Shown one piece after another: positions 48,888-61,025 of a stretch of 64,000 bases of DNA (the first letter of the stretch is position 1; each line of letters begins with the position of its first letter). Source of the stretch: Spirodela intermedia (taxonomy: Eukaryota > Streptophyta > Magnoliopsida > Alismatales > Araceae); contig LR746279.1 in the NCBI GenBank assembly GCA_902729315.2, positions 2,198,501 to 2,262,500 on the forward strand. The letters are read 5' to 3'. The position numbers were made by a program, and so were the translations under genes. The notes below the pieces were generated by a model. It was not told the origin of the DNA, ran no database searches, and saw only the letters and a list, made by a program, of their open reading frames with translations.

Positions 48888-49672
48888 TGGACAAGGCAAG
48901 GGTCACTATTATAATACAACTTATTTCGGAGAAAATATACCAAAATCCTATTGAAACAGTCAAAAATTGCTTCATTTTTCTTCATTCAACTACAAAGTGA
49001 ATGACCTCAGTCGAGGATCAGAAATATACTCAATAAGTTATATTCTTCTTCATAAATAAGCAGCATGAGCAAGATAAAGAGGTTGCCATCTCCTCTAGCT
49101 GAGAGGTGCTATAAAGCAAGCCAATACTAAATTTAGTAGTAAAAATTATTAAATTTAGTAGTAAGTAATATAAGGTACTCACTAGCTAAATTTCTTAAAT
49201 TTCCCTTGCTACGGAAGCGAGAAAATACTGAAATGATCAGGGAATAATGAACTCATCGAGGGTCTTTGCTAGAGATCATCAAAGTTTTTTTGAGGCCTCA
49301 ACCATGTGATCTGAAGCTTTAGCTCTTGATTTTACAACCTATACATTACTGTGGCCGCCTCCTGCCTTCACCGATGACGCGTCCACCGCCACCGTTCACT
49401 CGCCGCCGCCCCGCCGCTGAAATGCCCGAATTAGGATTTCGGCAGAGACTCCCTTAAGGGGGATACTTATTGGGCCTCACCCACCTTACCCGCCGGCCCA
49501 GCCATCAGGCCCACCAAGCTAATCCACCGCGTTGTCCCGCATCAAATAGTCTCATGATTGAGGAAGATATATTCTTGAGGTAACTTCGGGGACAGTCGAA
49601 TATTACATCTTTTGCGCACTACGCCTCCTCATCTCCCTTCTGTTTCTCCACCGCCGTCTGATCTCATCAAGA
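48888..49672. other. Gap between head-to-head truncated CNL copies C and D
   Basis: Neither a P-loop nor a coiled-coil sequence is found here in any frame. A GC-rich stretch at about 49350-49550 encodes nothing I recognise. The remainder is AT-rich. Confidence 0.6.
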
Positions 49673-51629
49673 GTGAGGTCAGTAGTGGGTCAAGACTCCA
49701 GTCGATTCGATCTAGTGATTTGGGTCATCGTCTCCAAGGAGCTTGATGTTCTGAAGATTCAAGAGGACATCGGCGTCCGATTGGGCTACTGTCGCCCCGG
49801 CGAGGGCCAGGGCCCGACCCTTCCACGGCATCTACACGACAGGGCCACCACCCTACTGAGTGCCCTCTCCCAGAGGAGGTTCCTTCTTCTGCTGGACGAT
49901 CTGTGGGAGAAACTAGACCTCGGTGCTGTAGGCGTCCCAGTCTCTCTCAGGAACGGAAGCAAGATAGTCTTCACCACACGGTCACTGAAAGTGTGCAACG
50001 AGATGGACGCTCAGGAGCGAGTCAAAGTGCCCCTTTTGAATCAGGCGAGTTCTTGGAAGCTGTTCTGCCAAAGGCTGGGAAGGGGAGAAGACCAGTGGGA
50101 TCCCTCCATGAAATCTCTCGCATCGGCAGTTGCTGCAAAATGCGGTGGCCTGCCGCTCACACTCATCACCGTAGGCCGGGGCATGGCGGATGCCGCCACC
50201 CGCGGCGAGTGGGAAGAAGCTCTCAAGTCGCTTAAGGGTATTCCTGCGGAGCTCGGTGACATGAAGGAGGTTCTAACTCTGCTCAAGTTCAGCTTCGACA
50301 GACTGAAAGATACATCCGCCAGGGAGTGCCTTCTCTACTGCGCCCTCTTCCCAGAGGATCACAACATCGATATAAGTCAGCTCATTGAGTACTATGTAGG
50401 AGAAGGGCTCTTAGAAAGGGGACGCCATCCCGACTCTATTGATAGAGCTCGTAATCGCGGGCTCATCACCGTCACGAGTCTCAAAGCTGCCTGCCTGCTA
50501 GAAGACGGGAACAACAGAGGACGAGAGGTAAAGCTCCATGACACGGTCCGCGAGATGGCCTTGTGGATAACTAGAGGCGAAGAGGACGAAAAGAATGTCT
50601 TTTTGGTGAACTCCGGGGAGAGGTTGACCCGCGTGCGGATTCCGGAAAGATGGATGGAGTCAAGAAGGATATCGTTCATGCACAACGAGATAGGCGTGCT
50701 CCCTGAGGAGCCCAGCTGTCATAATCTGCAGACACTGTTGCTGAACAACAACCATCCTCTAAGGGAAATCCCCGGTGGGTTTTTCCAGTTCATGCCGAGA
50801 CTTCTTGTTTTAGATCTGTCGAGAACAGGAATAAGCCTTCTCCCCCCGGGAATCGGGTCGCTGGTTGAACTGCAGCAGCTCAATCTATCAGAGACTTTCC
50901 TGGGATCATTGCCCGTGGAGGTAGGGAGGTTGACGAAGCTGAGACAACTGCGTTTGGAGGACGTCTATTGTCTGAAGAGTATCCCACGCGAGGCGGTCTC
51001 GTCGCTTTCAGGGCTGCAGTCGTTGAACATTTTTAAGAGTTACTATGAGTTGAGAGGAGGATGGAAGGACGGTGGTAGCGATTGTGTGAGTGATCATGAG
51101 GGGAGACAACTCTGTCTGAAAGACTTGGACTGCTTGGGGCAACTGACGGAGCTCGGTCTTTCTATAACAGGCATGACGCATGAAGACATGCAGGCTTTCC
51201 TGGACTCTCACGGGCTGTGCGCATCTATCAGATTTCTATGCCTGAAAGAGGTGGGAAGTTCGTCTTTTGATTTGTCTGCTTGTCTTCAGGTTATGAAAGG
51301 CCCTTTTCATTGAGCATTCTACCCACTTGGAAGAGCTGATCTTCAACACGAACCAGCCCTCGGAGTTGGAGGGTCTGACATTGTTGCAGCTTCACCGAGC
51401 AACGATATCTTGGAAAGATAGAAACGTGTTCGTGAGGGATCTCAGCACAGGTGTCATCTTCAAAAACCTTCTGCATCTAGAGATTCCCAAATGTGCAGCA
51501 TTGGAGGACATAACATGGATCAGAGAACTGCCATGCATCGAGATCTTCAGACTAAGCCGATGCTTGAAAATAGTAGAGCTGATTTCTAATAGTTGGGGTT
51601 TGAGCTTGTTGACATGCCAAGATCGTTGA
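49673..51629 (+). pseudogene. CNL resistance pseudogene D, 5'-truncated and frameshifted
   Basis: The frame opens just after the P-loop position with FDLVIWVIVSKELDV (RNBS-A) and continues through FLLLLDDLWEKLDL, GSKIVFTTRS, CGGLPLTLITVGRGM, CLLYCALFPED, KLHDTVREMALWI and several LRRs. The first codon is GTG, and no coiled coil or P-loop lies upstream. The frame stops at 51313 after VMKGPFH. The LRR sequence resumes in another frame from LEELIFNTNQ to about 51578, consistent with one extra C in a CCC run near 51303. The last codons (after IVEL) are contributed by the dispersed 120-bp repeat starting at 51579, which truncates the C-terminus. It therefore has three lesions: 5' loss, frameshift and 3' replacement. 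Confidence 0.88.
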
Positions 51630-51698
51630 TTTAATCATCCTTTTTGTGCTGATCTCATTGAGACCATTTGAAATTTACTCATAGGGTCATGTCTTAAT
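51579..51698 (+). repeat. Dispersed 120-bp repeat, copy 2, at the end of CNL D
   Basis: Nearly identical to 38409-38527. Its first base is where similarity of pseudogene D to other CNL LRR tails ends. Confidence 0.9.
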
Positions 51699-54600
51699 TA
51701 ACACTTCAACACCACTTTAGAAAATTATTAAGAAATTATCAAAAGTTATAACTTTGTAATTCTAATTCAAAATATAACCTCATGAATAAATTTTCGTCAA
51801 AAATAAAATGTATATCAAGGCTATAAACCTTAGATGATTGACTAACACAAATAAAAAAGATTGAAATAATTAAATATGATATAAATCATATAAATATATT
51901 TATAATCTAAAGTTTACTTTATACAACTTCAAACACATGCAAATGCATTGTAACATAAATAATGCACATTTTACATCAATTAATACAAAACTTAGATCAA
52001 TTTTACCTTGTTTATCATATGGAAATAGAGCATTAACATGTTATTATAAGCATTACGTTTATATGCATGTATCTCCTTCAAGATCATGTCATTAGTCATC
52101 AAGACTACTACAAGATTCTTCTTGTTCTCCTTGTGACTGAGATTGCTATCCACCTACATCTAACTTGTACTTTAAGATAAAGCAATATTCTATAAAGAAA
52201 TCTTGACATTGAGCCTATTTTGGTTAGACCTTTCATTACATTTCATTATGAGTAGTTAGCACATGATTGGTGCATATAATGAAGTGAATAAGTTGGAGAT
52301 AATGATATCCCAATATAATGCACCACAACTATCATCTCTTTTTGTGTATATAGTAATATTATTCCATGAATATATAAAAATAATTGACCAAGTGAAGGAA
52401 AGACAAGCTTCTACGCCTGACTTGACTCTTGTTACTTGTTGATGGCATGTACATTCATTTATATTCTATCACATCACACAATATGGTCAAACAAATCCAC
52501 TTCCTTTAACATAAAGTCACACATATTAGATTGAGAAATAATTAGTCCTCTCTCAACTTGCATTACACCACTTAGACATTGGTTGATGTAGCCTCAATTT
52601 TATACTCATAAGGGAGAAATAATTTTCAAGCTCATATCTATCTTTTAGGAGATCAAATTTAAAGAAGAGCTCCTCTATGTGGGCAACTCTTCAAGATCAA
52701 TTCTCTAGCCCTCCTCACACTAAGGTGGAAGTCACACTAAGGCTTTTTACATCACATTTCAAATTCGTTTGAGAGAAAAAAATCTTCAAAGGACTTGTCC
52801 TACATTAATTAGTCTCCATTGTCATGTATGTTGCTGTCATGAAGTTGTCTATGGCATGCACATCCACATGAACTTGTAGTGGTGCAACATTGGCAAGTAG
52901 TCCACATGAATTCATAGTGGTGCCATTGTGCTCTGCATGCATGCTTGTTATGATGTTAGGTGCTCCATGCCCATTTCTTGTCTCAATATAGTCCTCTTAT
53001 GTGAGTCAATTTTATTCCCATAAGGTCACAAGGAAGATTTCCTCGCCTTTCCTCTAGTCATCTTGTAGTTGGAAGGTTGATAGCATATGTTCTCCCTATT
53101 GTGTGCTCTTTTCTACCACAACACAATATGACCTTAATCTTCTTATCAAAAAGACGTTATAAAATAGGATTAAAGTCCTAACATGAGATAGAATAATGAT
53201 GCTCATACTAAAGATGATGTTGAAATCATCTACTAGTAGAACTATGGAATATGTTGTAACCCTCCGCATTTCTATCTCTATGAGCTCCATGCATGGAACT
53301 AGTAGAAATCAACTTTCTTGTAGAAGAAGTATTGTGAATTATAATCATCAAGATAATTGGTCAAGTGTTGATGCTAACTTCTAAGTAGATGAAGCTAGAC
53401 TCACTCGATTCGATAGGTTTTACTATAATAAGGCACTCAATAGTTGAAGAGAATTCAATGTGGATTTAATGTCCTCCAATGAGATTTCTTGTGACAATGT
53501 GTCAAATGCACCCTACTTGTAAGTGTGGTGTAGTCTTTAGTGTGTTGTGATGATATAAATGTTGCATTCACTCTTCAACAAAGTGTCCTAGTATACCACC
53601 ACAATAGTTTTGGGTACTCCTTGATTATGAATCTAGCATGGTGCCTTAGTCTGTACTAGATTAACAACCATGCTTGGTGCCACCACAATACTTATCATAA
53701 TCATTGCTCATTGTACTAGCATAAAGCATAATCATTGCTCATTGTACAAGCTTTTGATAGTCCAATAGTACATTAACCATTGTCATGGCCAATTACATTC
53801 TCTAGGTCCTACAGTCATTTTGCCTATGCCTAATTATAGAAACATGATAAAATTGATAAAATTGATAAAATTTTATTTGTTATATATATTCTTAGTGTAA
53901 AAAATAAGTGAATTAAATTACTTCACATACTCCCTCATAAAATCAATGTGTTACAACTGTTGGAGAGTGGAACTTACCAATCTACATGATGTTAATCATA
54001 AATAATCATTTCCTCCACAAAGTAATCTCAAGTTTGTTAAGGGGTCATACCCATCCTCTATCTTGACATTATATAATAGGTGCATGCACAATAGTATGAT
54101 ATTCTCTAATTTAATTAGACCAATAATTTAATTATGTGAAAATAATTTTCAAGACTAAATGGTTCGTCAATCAGACCAATATACTTACTAGTTATTTTAC
54201 TCAATTAATTTTAAAAACACGTGTCATTTAAAAATTACACGGGACAAAATGAAGCCTGCTTCTTCACACATCTTATTTTAGCATTATCAATACAAATATT
54301 TTCTAGAATTATCCTCATCACATCTACATATTTAATCACATAATGATTAGAAATAAAATTGGAATCAGAAAGTTGTGTGATGTGACTTGCCCACCAATTA
54401 GAAATAAAATATAGTCACGCGGTCATAATATATTAAATTTGAACAAATACACATGATAAGAACCTCTTATATGTATGACCAATTTGCTCACCATTTATAA
54501 CTAAAAATAATCATGGCATGTGCATGTTCGAGTCACATGAGAGCTCAAAATTAGTACTTTTGGATATAAAACAAGGTCAACAATGCCCACTTCATGAGAA

Positions 54601-54977
54601 ACATTAAATTATGTGATCGCCATGATTACTCTTTATAAAAGAATACTTTTTTTCAGGGTGGTGGGAGGGATGACCGTGATTTCATGAGAAAAGTCAATGT
54701 CAAAAGAGCCTCCACCATATTCAGGTATTACGATTCAGCCATACTCTCTGATCGAAAACAGACGCGCGGCTGGTCGCGGAACTGAGAGGGGAGGGTTGGC
54801 AATGAATGTAAATAAATCGATAATTATGGCTCATTATTACTGTAAACGATCGCCCACAGTTTTCTCTTGCCGCGGTTTCCCGGTATGGAGAAGAATAAGA
54901 GCCAGAAGAGGCGGGAGGGGGGATACAGAGAGAGTGAGAGATAGAGAGAGTAGAGAGAGAGGAGCAACAGTCTAGCG
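51699..54977. other. AT-rich intergenic DNA upstream of kelch gene copy 2
   Basis: No gene, RNA or classifiable element was recognised in this 3.3 kb. Short frames at 53096-53384 match nothing known to me. A GA-rich stretch (about 54926-54962) directly precedes the first kelch exon and is likely its promoter-proximal or 5' UTR sequence. Confidence 0.55.
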
Positions 54978-57120
54978 ATGGCGGAGGAACTCCAAGGGAA
55001 ATGGATCAAGGTTGGTATCCATAGTTTCACGGAATTTCTCGACTTCAATTCTGTTCCTAGCCCCTGCAACCTTCGTCGTTCTCCCTTGTCTCTGTAATTC
55101 TCTTATATCAGCGTATCCCTCCATCCTCCGACAATCGGTTTTCCTTCCTTCCGTCGCGCGGGTCTTCTTGGTTTCTCGCTCTGCGGTCGATTTTCCGATC
55201 TTCGCTGGTTTTAATTCCAATTTAAATAAGAGAACTGTCGCGTAATTGGGGACACTCGGAACGATTTTATCCGGATCGAGTGGTCCTGAGAAAAAATCAA
55301 ATCGGCGTAAAGGAATATGATGGTGACCAAAATTTCATGTTGATTGAAGCAATCGCGATATGCTTAATCTAAAGAAATTAAATAAGAATTGTGATTATGG
55401 TTTGAATGAATCTTATACATATTAATATGTATGCATCTGGCATGCCTGTGTAAGCAAATCTTTAGCGATAAGTTGAATCTGTAAGAAGTCCAGTGGATGG
55501 ATAGTTTTTCAGAACAGTTGAGTGGGAGCGGGCAGCCATGGCATCTGTAGACGGTTGCTGGCCTCCACGAATGGCCATGCGACCGTCTGCGAATGTGCTG
55601 TTCCCGCCGAACGTCCGCGCGCTCGGTTCGGCAGCTCGCCGTGGCGTACCGAGCCGAGCGCCGCCGGCGTTCGCTAATGGCCGCCGCGTTCCATCGCGAA
55701 AGGAGCTGAGCACGGTTGTGCGCTCGGCTCCGTTCGGGAATTCGCCGGTGTTCGCTTGATGTGGTTCGGCGGAGGAGGGCCACGCGGGGGAGAGGGATGG
55801 AGAGAGGAGCGCTGAGGGTGAGAGAACTAAAGACGAAGAAGAGGAAGATGGATACGGAGAGAGTAAGGGGAGAATGAGGGTGGAGAGAGAGAAGAGGGGG
55901 AGTTGGAGGGAAGGAGGGTGAGAGAGAGAGAGAGAGAGAGAAGAAAGGGAGGGAGAGAGGAAACGTAAGAGGAAGGGAAGATGCAGGAGCATGCCAAGGC
56001 GAGAGGGAGGTAAATTAGAGAAAAATCCATTCGCTGAATCGCCATCGCCATGAGCATCCCAAAAACGTTGATAGATAAGAAGTTGCTGGTTCTTGAACTC
56101 CATCTGGTCATCAAAACAATACCATGGCGGTGAAGTTGATCAGATTAAACCTTCTTCTGTCTCATTCAGTTGCTGCAACGAGGATCCGGGCCTGGCGCAA
56201 GAAGCTCCCACGCCATTACGGTGGTCGGCAGCAGGGCCTACGCCTTTGGCGGAGAATTCACCCCCCGCGTCCCCGTGGACAACAAGATCCATGTCTTCGA
56301 CCTGGAGACTCTCACCTGGTCCGTTCCAGAGGTCACCGGAGACATCCCGCCGCCGAGGGTCGGCGTCACCATGGCCACCGTCGGTAAGACCATCTACGTC
56401 TTCGGTGGTCGTGACGCAGAGTACAAGGAGCTGAACGAGCTCTACTCGTTCGACACAACCACGGACAACTGGACCCTTCTGTCCTCCGGCGAGCTCGGCC
56501 CGCCCAGCCGGAGCTACCACTCGACGGCCGCGGACGGCCACCATGTCTACATCTTTGGCGGGTGCGGAGTCGCCGGGAGGCTCAATGACCTCTGGGCTTA
56601 CGATGTTTTGGACGGGAAGTGGGTCAAGTTCCCGGAGCCAGGGAAGAGCTGCCGTCCCCGGGGAGGAACTGGGCTCGCCGTGGCCGGAGAGAAGATCTGG
56701 ATAGTTTATGGTTTCGCAGGTGAAGAGGTAGACGACGTCCACTGCTTCGACCCGGCCTCCGGGGAGTGGACGGAGGTGGAGACAACCGGGGACAAACCTT
56801 GCCCTCGGAGCGTCTTCTCCATAGCCAGCATTGGACAGCGCGTGATCATATGCGGAGGCGAAGTTGATCCGAGCGATCTCGGCCATCTCGGCGCCGGGAG
56901 CTTCGCCGGCGATTCGTACGTGTTGGACACGGCGACGAAAGCATGGAAGAAGCTGGCGGAGGTGGCGGAGCCCGGGGAGCACCCCGGGCCTCGCGGCTGG
57001 TGCGCGTTCTCCGTGGGTCGCCGGGACGGGGAGGAAGGGCTGCTTGTCTACGGTGGGAATTCGCCCACCAATGACCGGCTGGACGACATCTTCTTCTTCA
57101 CTCCTTCCTTTGGCAGGTGA
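54978..57120 (+). CDS. NSP5: NSP5-like kelch protein, copy 2, 2 exons, 327 aa
   Basis: This is the complete member of the duplicated pair. Exon 1 is 54978-55010 and encodes MAEELQGKWIK, ending at donor GTTGGT. Exon 2 is 56170-57120, entering in phase 0 with LLQRGSGPGARSSHA. The joined reading KWIK-LLQRGSGPGARSSHA follows the N-terminus of Arabidopsis NSP5, and total length (327) matches that family. About six kelch blades follow. In the iron site of thiocyanate-forming/nitrile-specifier proteins a Glu-x3-Asp-x3-His triad is known. Here GGEVDPSDLGH has Glu at about 242 and His at about 250 in register, but Ser in the middle position with Asp one residue later. The 1.16-kb intron contains GC-rich and polypurine sequence. 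Outside Brassicales the substrate is uncertain. Confidence 0.9.
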
Positions 57121-58390
57121 GGAAATGCTATGAAGGTATCGGAGGCCATGGATCTATCCTGGAAGGTATCTGTGCTTTTTATGTTGTAAACTCTTCAAAT
57201 GCCCGACTTGTGGGCAAGGTATGTATATCTGTGTTTACTCGGAGTCCAACGAAAGCTTATATTCAGAAACTATCGAGGTCCGACCGCCTGAGAACGTCTG
57301 GTTAATTCTGATGCCCAGGACTCTGTCTCCTCTCTGTCTCTCGCTACCTCGCTCGCTCGTCTTCAGGTTTCAAGGTGGCCTGTTCTTGTTTCTAGGTTTA
57401 TTTTATGCTGAACGTAAGAACATAGGATCATGGATCATTTACTCCCTTAGCTTATCATAAATATCTTGGAACTTATGAATAAAAAAGGATATAAGTAAGC
57501 ATAAATAGCGTTTCATGGCATGCATGAAAAAGTCAAAATGATTTGGTTAACCTAAATGATAAGTAATTTAAGAACATAGGATCATGGATCATTTGCTCCC
57601 TTAGTTATTATAAATCTCTTGGAACTTATGAATAAAAAAAGATTTAAGTGAACATAAATAGCGTTTCATGGCATGAATGAAAAAGTCAAAATGATTTGGT
57701 TAACTTAAATGATAAGTAATTTAAGAAGATAGGATCATGGATTATTTGCTCCCTTAGTTATTATAAATCTCTTGGAACTTATGAATAGAAAACGATTTAA
57801 GTAAACATAAATAGCGTTTCATGGCATGAATGAAAAAGTCAAAATGATTTAGTCAACTTAAATGAAAAGTAATTTATGAAAAAGTCAATGTAGAGGGAGT
57901 AATGAACTATGAATGCGTTGAATATTGGAAACAAGTTCCCTTCTTTACTGTTATTGGAACCATATCATGTTCCGCAATTTTATTCTGGATGTAATTTCCT
58001 TTCATTAATGATATCCGTCAGTAAGAAATAACGACGATACAAAGTTTGAGATGTTGTTATCGTAGGTAACTTCATGCGCCGTTTATTTGCAAGGACCCCA
58101 GCTGGACAGGCGAACGTTGACCATCAACTGTTGGCTGCTGGAATATTTCAACCGTGCTAATAGTTCAATGTCAACCGTAAATTTCGGTGAAATCGGACGA
58201 TCGGGAGAGAGAGGAGGAAAGGCGGTGGTGGACTACAGATGCGGATGTTGAATGGATCCTGTTCGTAGATTATAAACAGTTATGTTGCATTTCTACATTG
58301 GTTGAAAACAAGGGGTAAACTTGGATCGGACGTCTTCATGCTCCCACTCTAATCCATTCCACCATTCTTGTTTACCGAAGATGCGTTGGA
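55228..58390 (+). repeat. Segmental duplication, copy 2
   Basis: Counterpart of 43587-46890. Its left boundary lies inside the kelch intron, so exon 1 (54978-55010) was not part of the duplicated block. It lacks about 143 bp of purine-rich sequence near 55762. Confidence 0.92.
57413..57880 (+). repeat. Tandem repeat, about 153-bp unit, three copies (duplication copy 2)
   Basis: Same repeat as at 45935-46400. Units begin at about 57417, 57571 and 57724. Variants between corresponding units differ from copy 1, suggesting exchange within the array after duplication. Confidence 0.85.
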
Positions 58391-61025
58391 TGTTCTTGGC
58401 AGTAGAGAACCCAAAGGGCAGCTTCTTCAGCTCTGGACAGTTGACTACTTCGATTTCCTCCAAGGAAGGAAGCAACAACGGATGCTTACATATGCTCCTC
58501 AAATTCGGAAGATCATACAACCAAATCCACTTTAATTTAGGGAAGAAAGAATCATTTTGATAATCCACGTTGTCCACCGTCACCTCTTCGACTACTATCA
58601 CCTCTTCTATTCTCGAACATCCATCTAGTCCTAACATCTCAATGCAGGGCAGTTGTCTGATCCACGTTATGTCCTCCAATGCTTCACATTCGGTAATCGA
58701 CAATCCCCGAAGGTTTTTGAAGATGGCAGCTGTGGTGTAGCCATCTTTCCAAGAGATCGTTGCTCGGGGAAGTTCACCCAATGTCAGTTCCTCCAGCTCC
58801 GAGAGCTGGTTCGTGTTGAAGACCGGCTCTTCCAAGTCGGTAGAACTCCAAATCCCAAGCCTTCTCAGGCCCTTCATAATCTCAAGAAAAGCAGACAAAT
58901 CTAAAGACCGGATTCCCACCTTTAGCAGACATAGTAATCTGATCGACGCAGACAGTCTCTGAGAGTTCAGTACAGCCTGCATGTCTTCATGGGTCATCCA
59001 TGTTATAGAAATACCGAGCTCCGTCAGGTTCCACATGCCGTCCTCCAAGTCTTTCAGACAGAGTTGTCTCCCCTCACGGTCAATCACACCATCGCTACCA
59101 CCGCCCTCCCATCCTGCTCTAAACTCATAGTTACTGTTAAAAATGTTCAACGACTGCAGCCTTTCAAGCGATGAGACCGCCTCGCGTGGGATACTCTTAA
59201 GAAGATTAGTGTACTCCAGACGCAGTTGTGTCAGCCTCGTCAAATTCCGGGAGCAGGCGTATCTCATTACGCATCAGAGATATCCTTCTCGCCTCCGTCC
59301 ATCTTTCCGGCGTCGGCACGTGCCTCAACTGCTCCCCGGAGTTCACCAAGAAGACATTCCCTCTCTTGTCGCCTTCGCCGCTGGTTATCCACAACGCCAT
59401 CTCGCGGACCGTGTCATGGAGCTTCACCTGTCTTCCTTTGACCTCCCCGTCTTCTAGCAGACAGGCAGCCTTGAGATTCTTGATGGCCAGGTGGCCGCGG
59501 TTACGTGCTCTCTCAATGGGGTCGGGATGGCGTCCCGTATCTAAGAGCCCTTCACCCACCCAGTAATCAATGAGCTCGCTTATAAGGATGTTGTGATCCT
59601 TCGGGTAGAGGGCGCAGTAGAGAAGGCACTCCTTGGCGGGTGTATCTTTCAATCGGTCGAAACTGAACTTGAGAAGAATTAGGACCTTTTTCATGTCTCC
59701 GAGCTCCGCGGGTATGCTCTTCAGCGCCATGAGAGCCACTTGCCACTCGTCACGGGTCGTGACGCCTGCCATGGCCCGGCCTACGGTAATGAGGGTGATC
59801 GGAAGGCCTCCGCATTTTTGACAAACGGCTTCTGCGAGAGACCTTATAGAGAGATCATTCCACTGGTCTTCTCCTTTTCCCATCTTTTGGCAGAAGAGCG
59901 TCCAAGAGCTCTCTGAATTCAACAAGGGCACCTTAACAACGGCTTCAGCGAGAGATCTCATAGATGGGTCCCACTGGTCTTCTTTCCTGCCCAGCTTTTG
60001 GCAGAAGAGCTTCCAAGAGCTCTTTCGATTCAAGAGGGGCACCTTAACTTTCCTCTGAGCGTCCATATCGTTGCACACTTTCTCTGATCGTGTGGTGAAG
60101 AATACCTTACTTCCGTTCCTGAAAGAGGAAGAGAAGGGGACTCCTACAGCTTCGAGATCTAGTTTCTCCCACAGGTCGTCCAGCAGCAGAAGGAAATTCC
60201 TCTTGGAGAGGGCGCTCAGTAGGGTATTGACCCTGTCGGTTGGATGCTCTGGGAGGGTCTGGCCCTGGCCTTTTCCGGGGCGAGAGTAGCCCAGCCGGAC
60301 GGCGATGTCCTCTTGAACCTTCCGGACATCAAGCTCCTTGGAGACGGTGACCCAAATCACCAGATCGAAACCGCCGGATCCCCTCTGGAGGAACTCGTTG
60401 TTGATCGCCTTCAAGAGGGTCGTCTTCCCTATTCCTCCCAAGCCGTAGATCCCGACGACTAGCGCTTCATTGTCTTCCAGGAGGCTGCGGATCTCCGACA
60501 ACGTCTTCTCCGCGTCCACGATGGAGGCTGAATAGATCGGCTGCGGAACCACCGCGGGCGGCGGCGCCTGGATGAGTAGGGGAGGAGATTGCCCCTCTGG
60601 GTCTTCAGCCTCTGGACTTCTTTCAGGCACTCGCCAGCTTCACAACCGAGCCGATAAGAGGATCGTAAAGAAGAGCCCTCAGAGGAGGCCCCCCTCTGCT
60701 GGAAGGAAACCCCGAAAACGGCCGCCCTGGACTCGATCTCCTGCACCTTCCTGAGCCAAGCCTGGACCTGGCGGGTCGGCCTCATGTCCTCAAGCTCTCG
60801 TTGTTTGATCTTCTCTTGTAGATCTTCTCTTACAACGATCAGATTTGTCATCTCCCTGTCCAGCTCCGCCGCTCTGGAGTCCAGCAGAATGAGAGTGACG
60901 ATTCCACCGGCGGCCAGATTCCACACCCAGGAGACGGCTTCCCCCGTGCTGCTCTGCAGGAAATTTTGCATACCCTGCGATAACGGATCCCAGAAGAATC
61001 CCAGACAAACAAGGAAGGGATTCAT
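58293..61025 (-). pseudogene. CNL resistance gene E, near full length but frameshifted
   Basis: This is the only cluster copy with an intact front end. The ATG at 61025 (MNPFLVCLGFF) starts a coiled-coil domain that runs to KEVQRLKTQRG near 60590. A net frame change in the CTCCTCCCCTACTC stretch (about 60570-60585) is needed to enter QAPPPAVVPQPI and the NB domain: P-loop GLGGIGKTTLL, RNBS-A FDLVIWVTVSKELDV, kinase-2 FLLLLDDLWEKLDL, RNBS-B GSKVFFTTRS, GLPL CGGLPITLITVGRAM, RNBS-D CLLYCALYPKD and LHD in KLHDTVREMALWI. A segment between RNBS-B and GLPL is present twice. The LRR is interrupted at about 59248, where RLLPE is joined out of frame to NLTRLTQLRLEYTN, losing about 100 codons relative to copy C. 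The remaining LRR runs to the stop at 58293. Its upstream flank (61026 onward) would hold the promoter. Confidence 0.85.
59824..60048 (-). repeat. In-frame duplicated NB segment inside CNL E (111 + 114 bp)
   Basis: Segment 59938-60048 encodes VKVPLLNRKSSWKLFCQKL and ends SLAEAV. Segment 59824-59937 encodes VKVPLLNSESSWTLFCQKM and ends SLAEAV. The second is almost identical to pseudogene B rather than to its own neighbour, so the two arose from different paralogues. Confidence 0.9.

Noticed and set aside
48888-49672. Hidden P-loop exon for CNL C or D
   Set aside because: Read in all frames for a GxGGxGKT-type motif and for coiled-coil sequence; none found.
52741-53050. Possible further retroelement sequence
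   Set aside because: Looked repetitive in composition, but no coding motif, LTR pair or primer-binding site could be seen.
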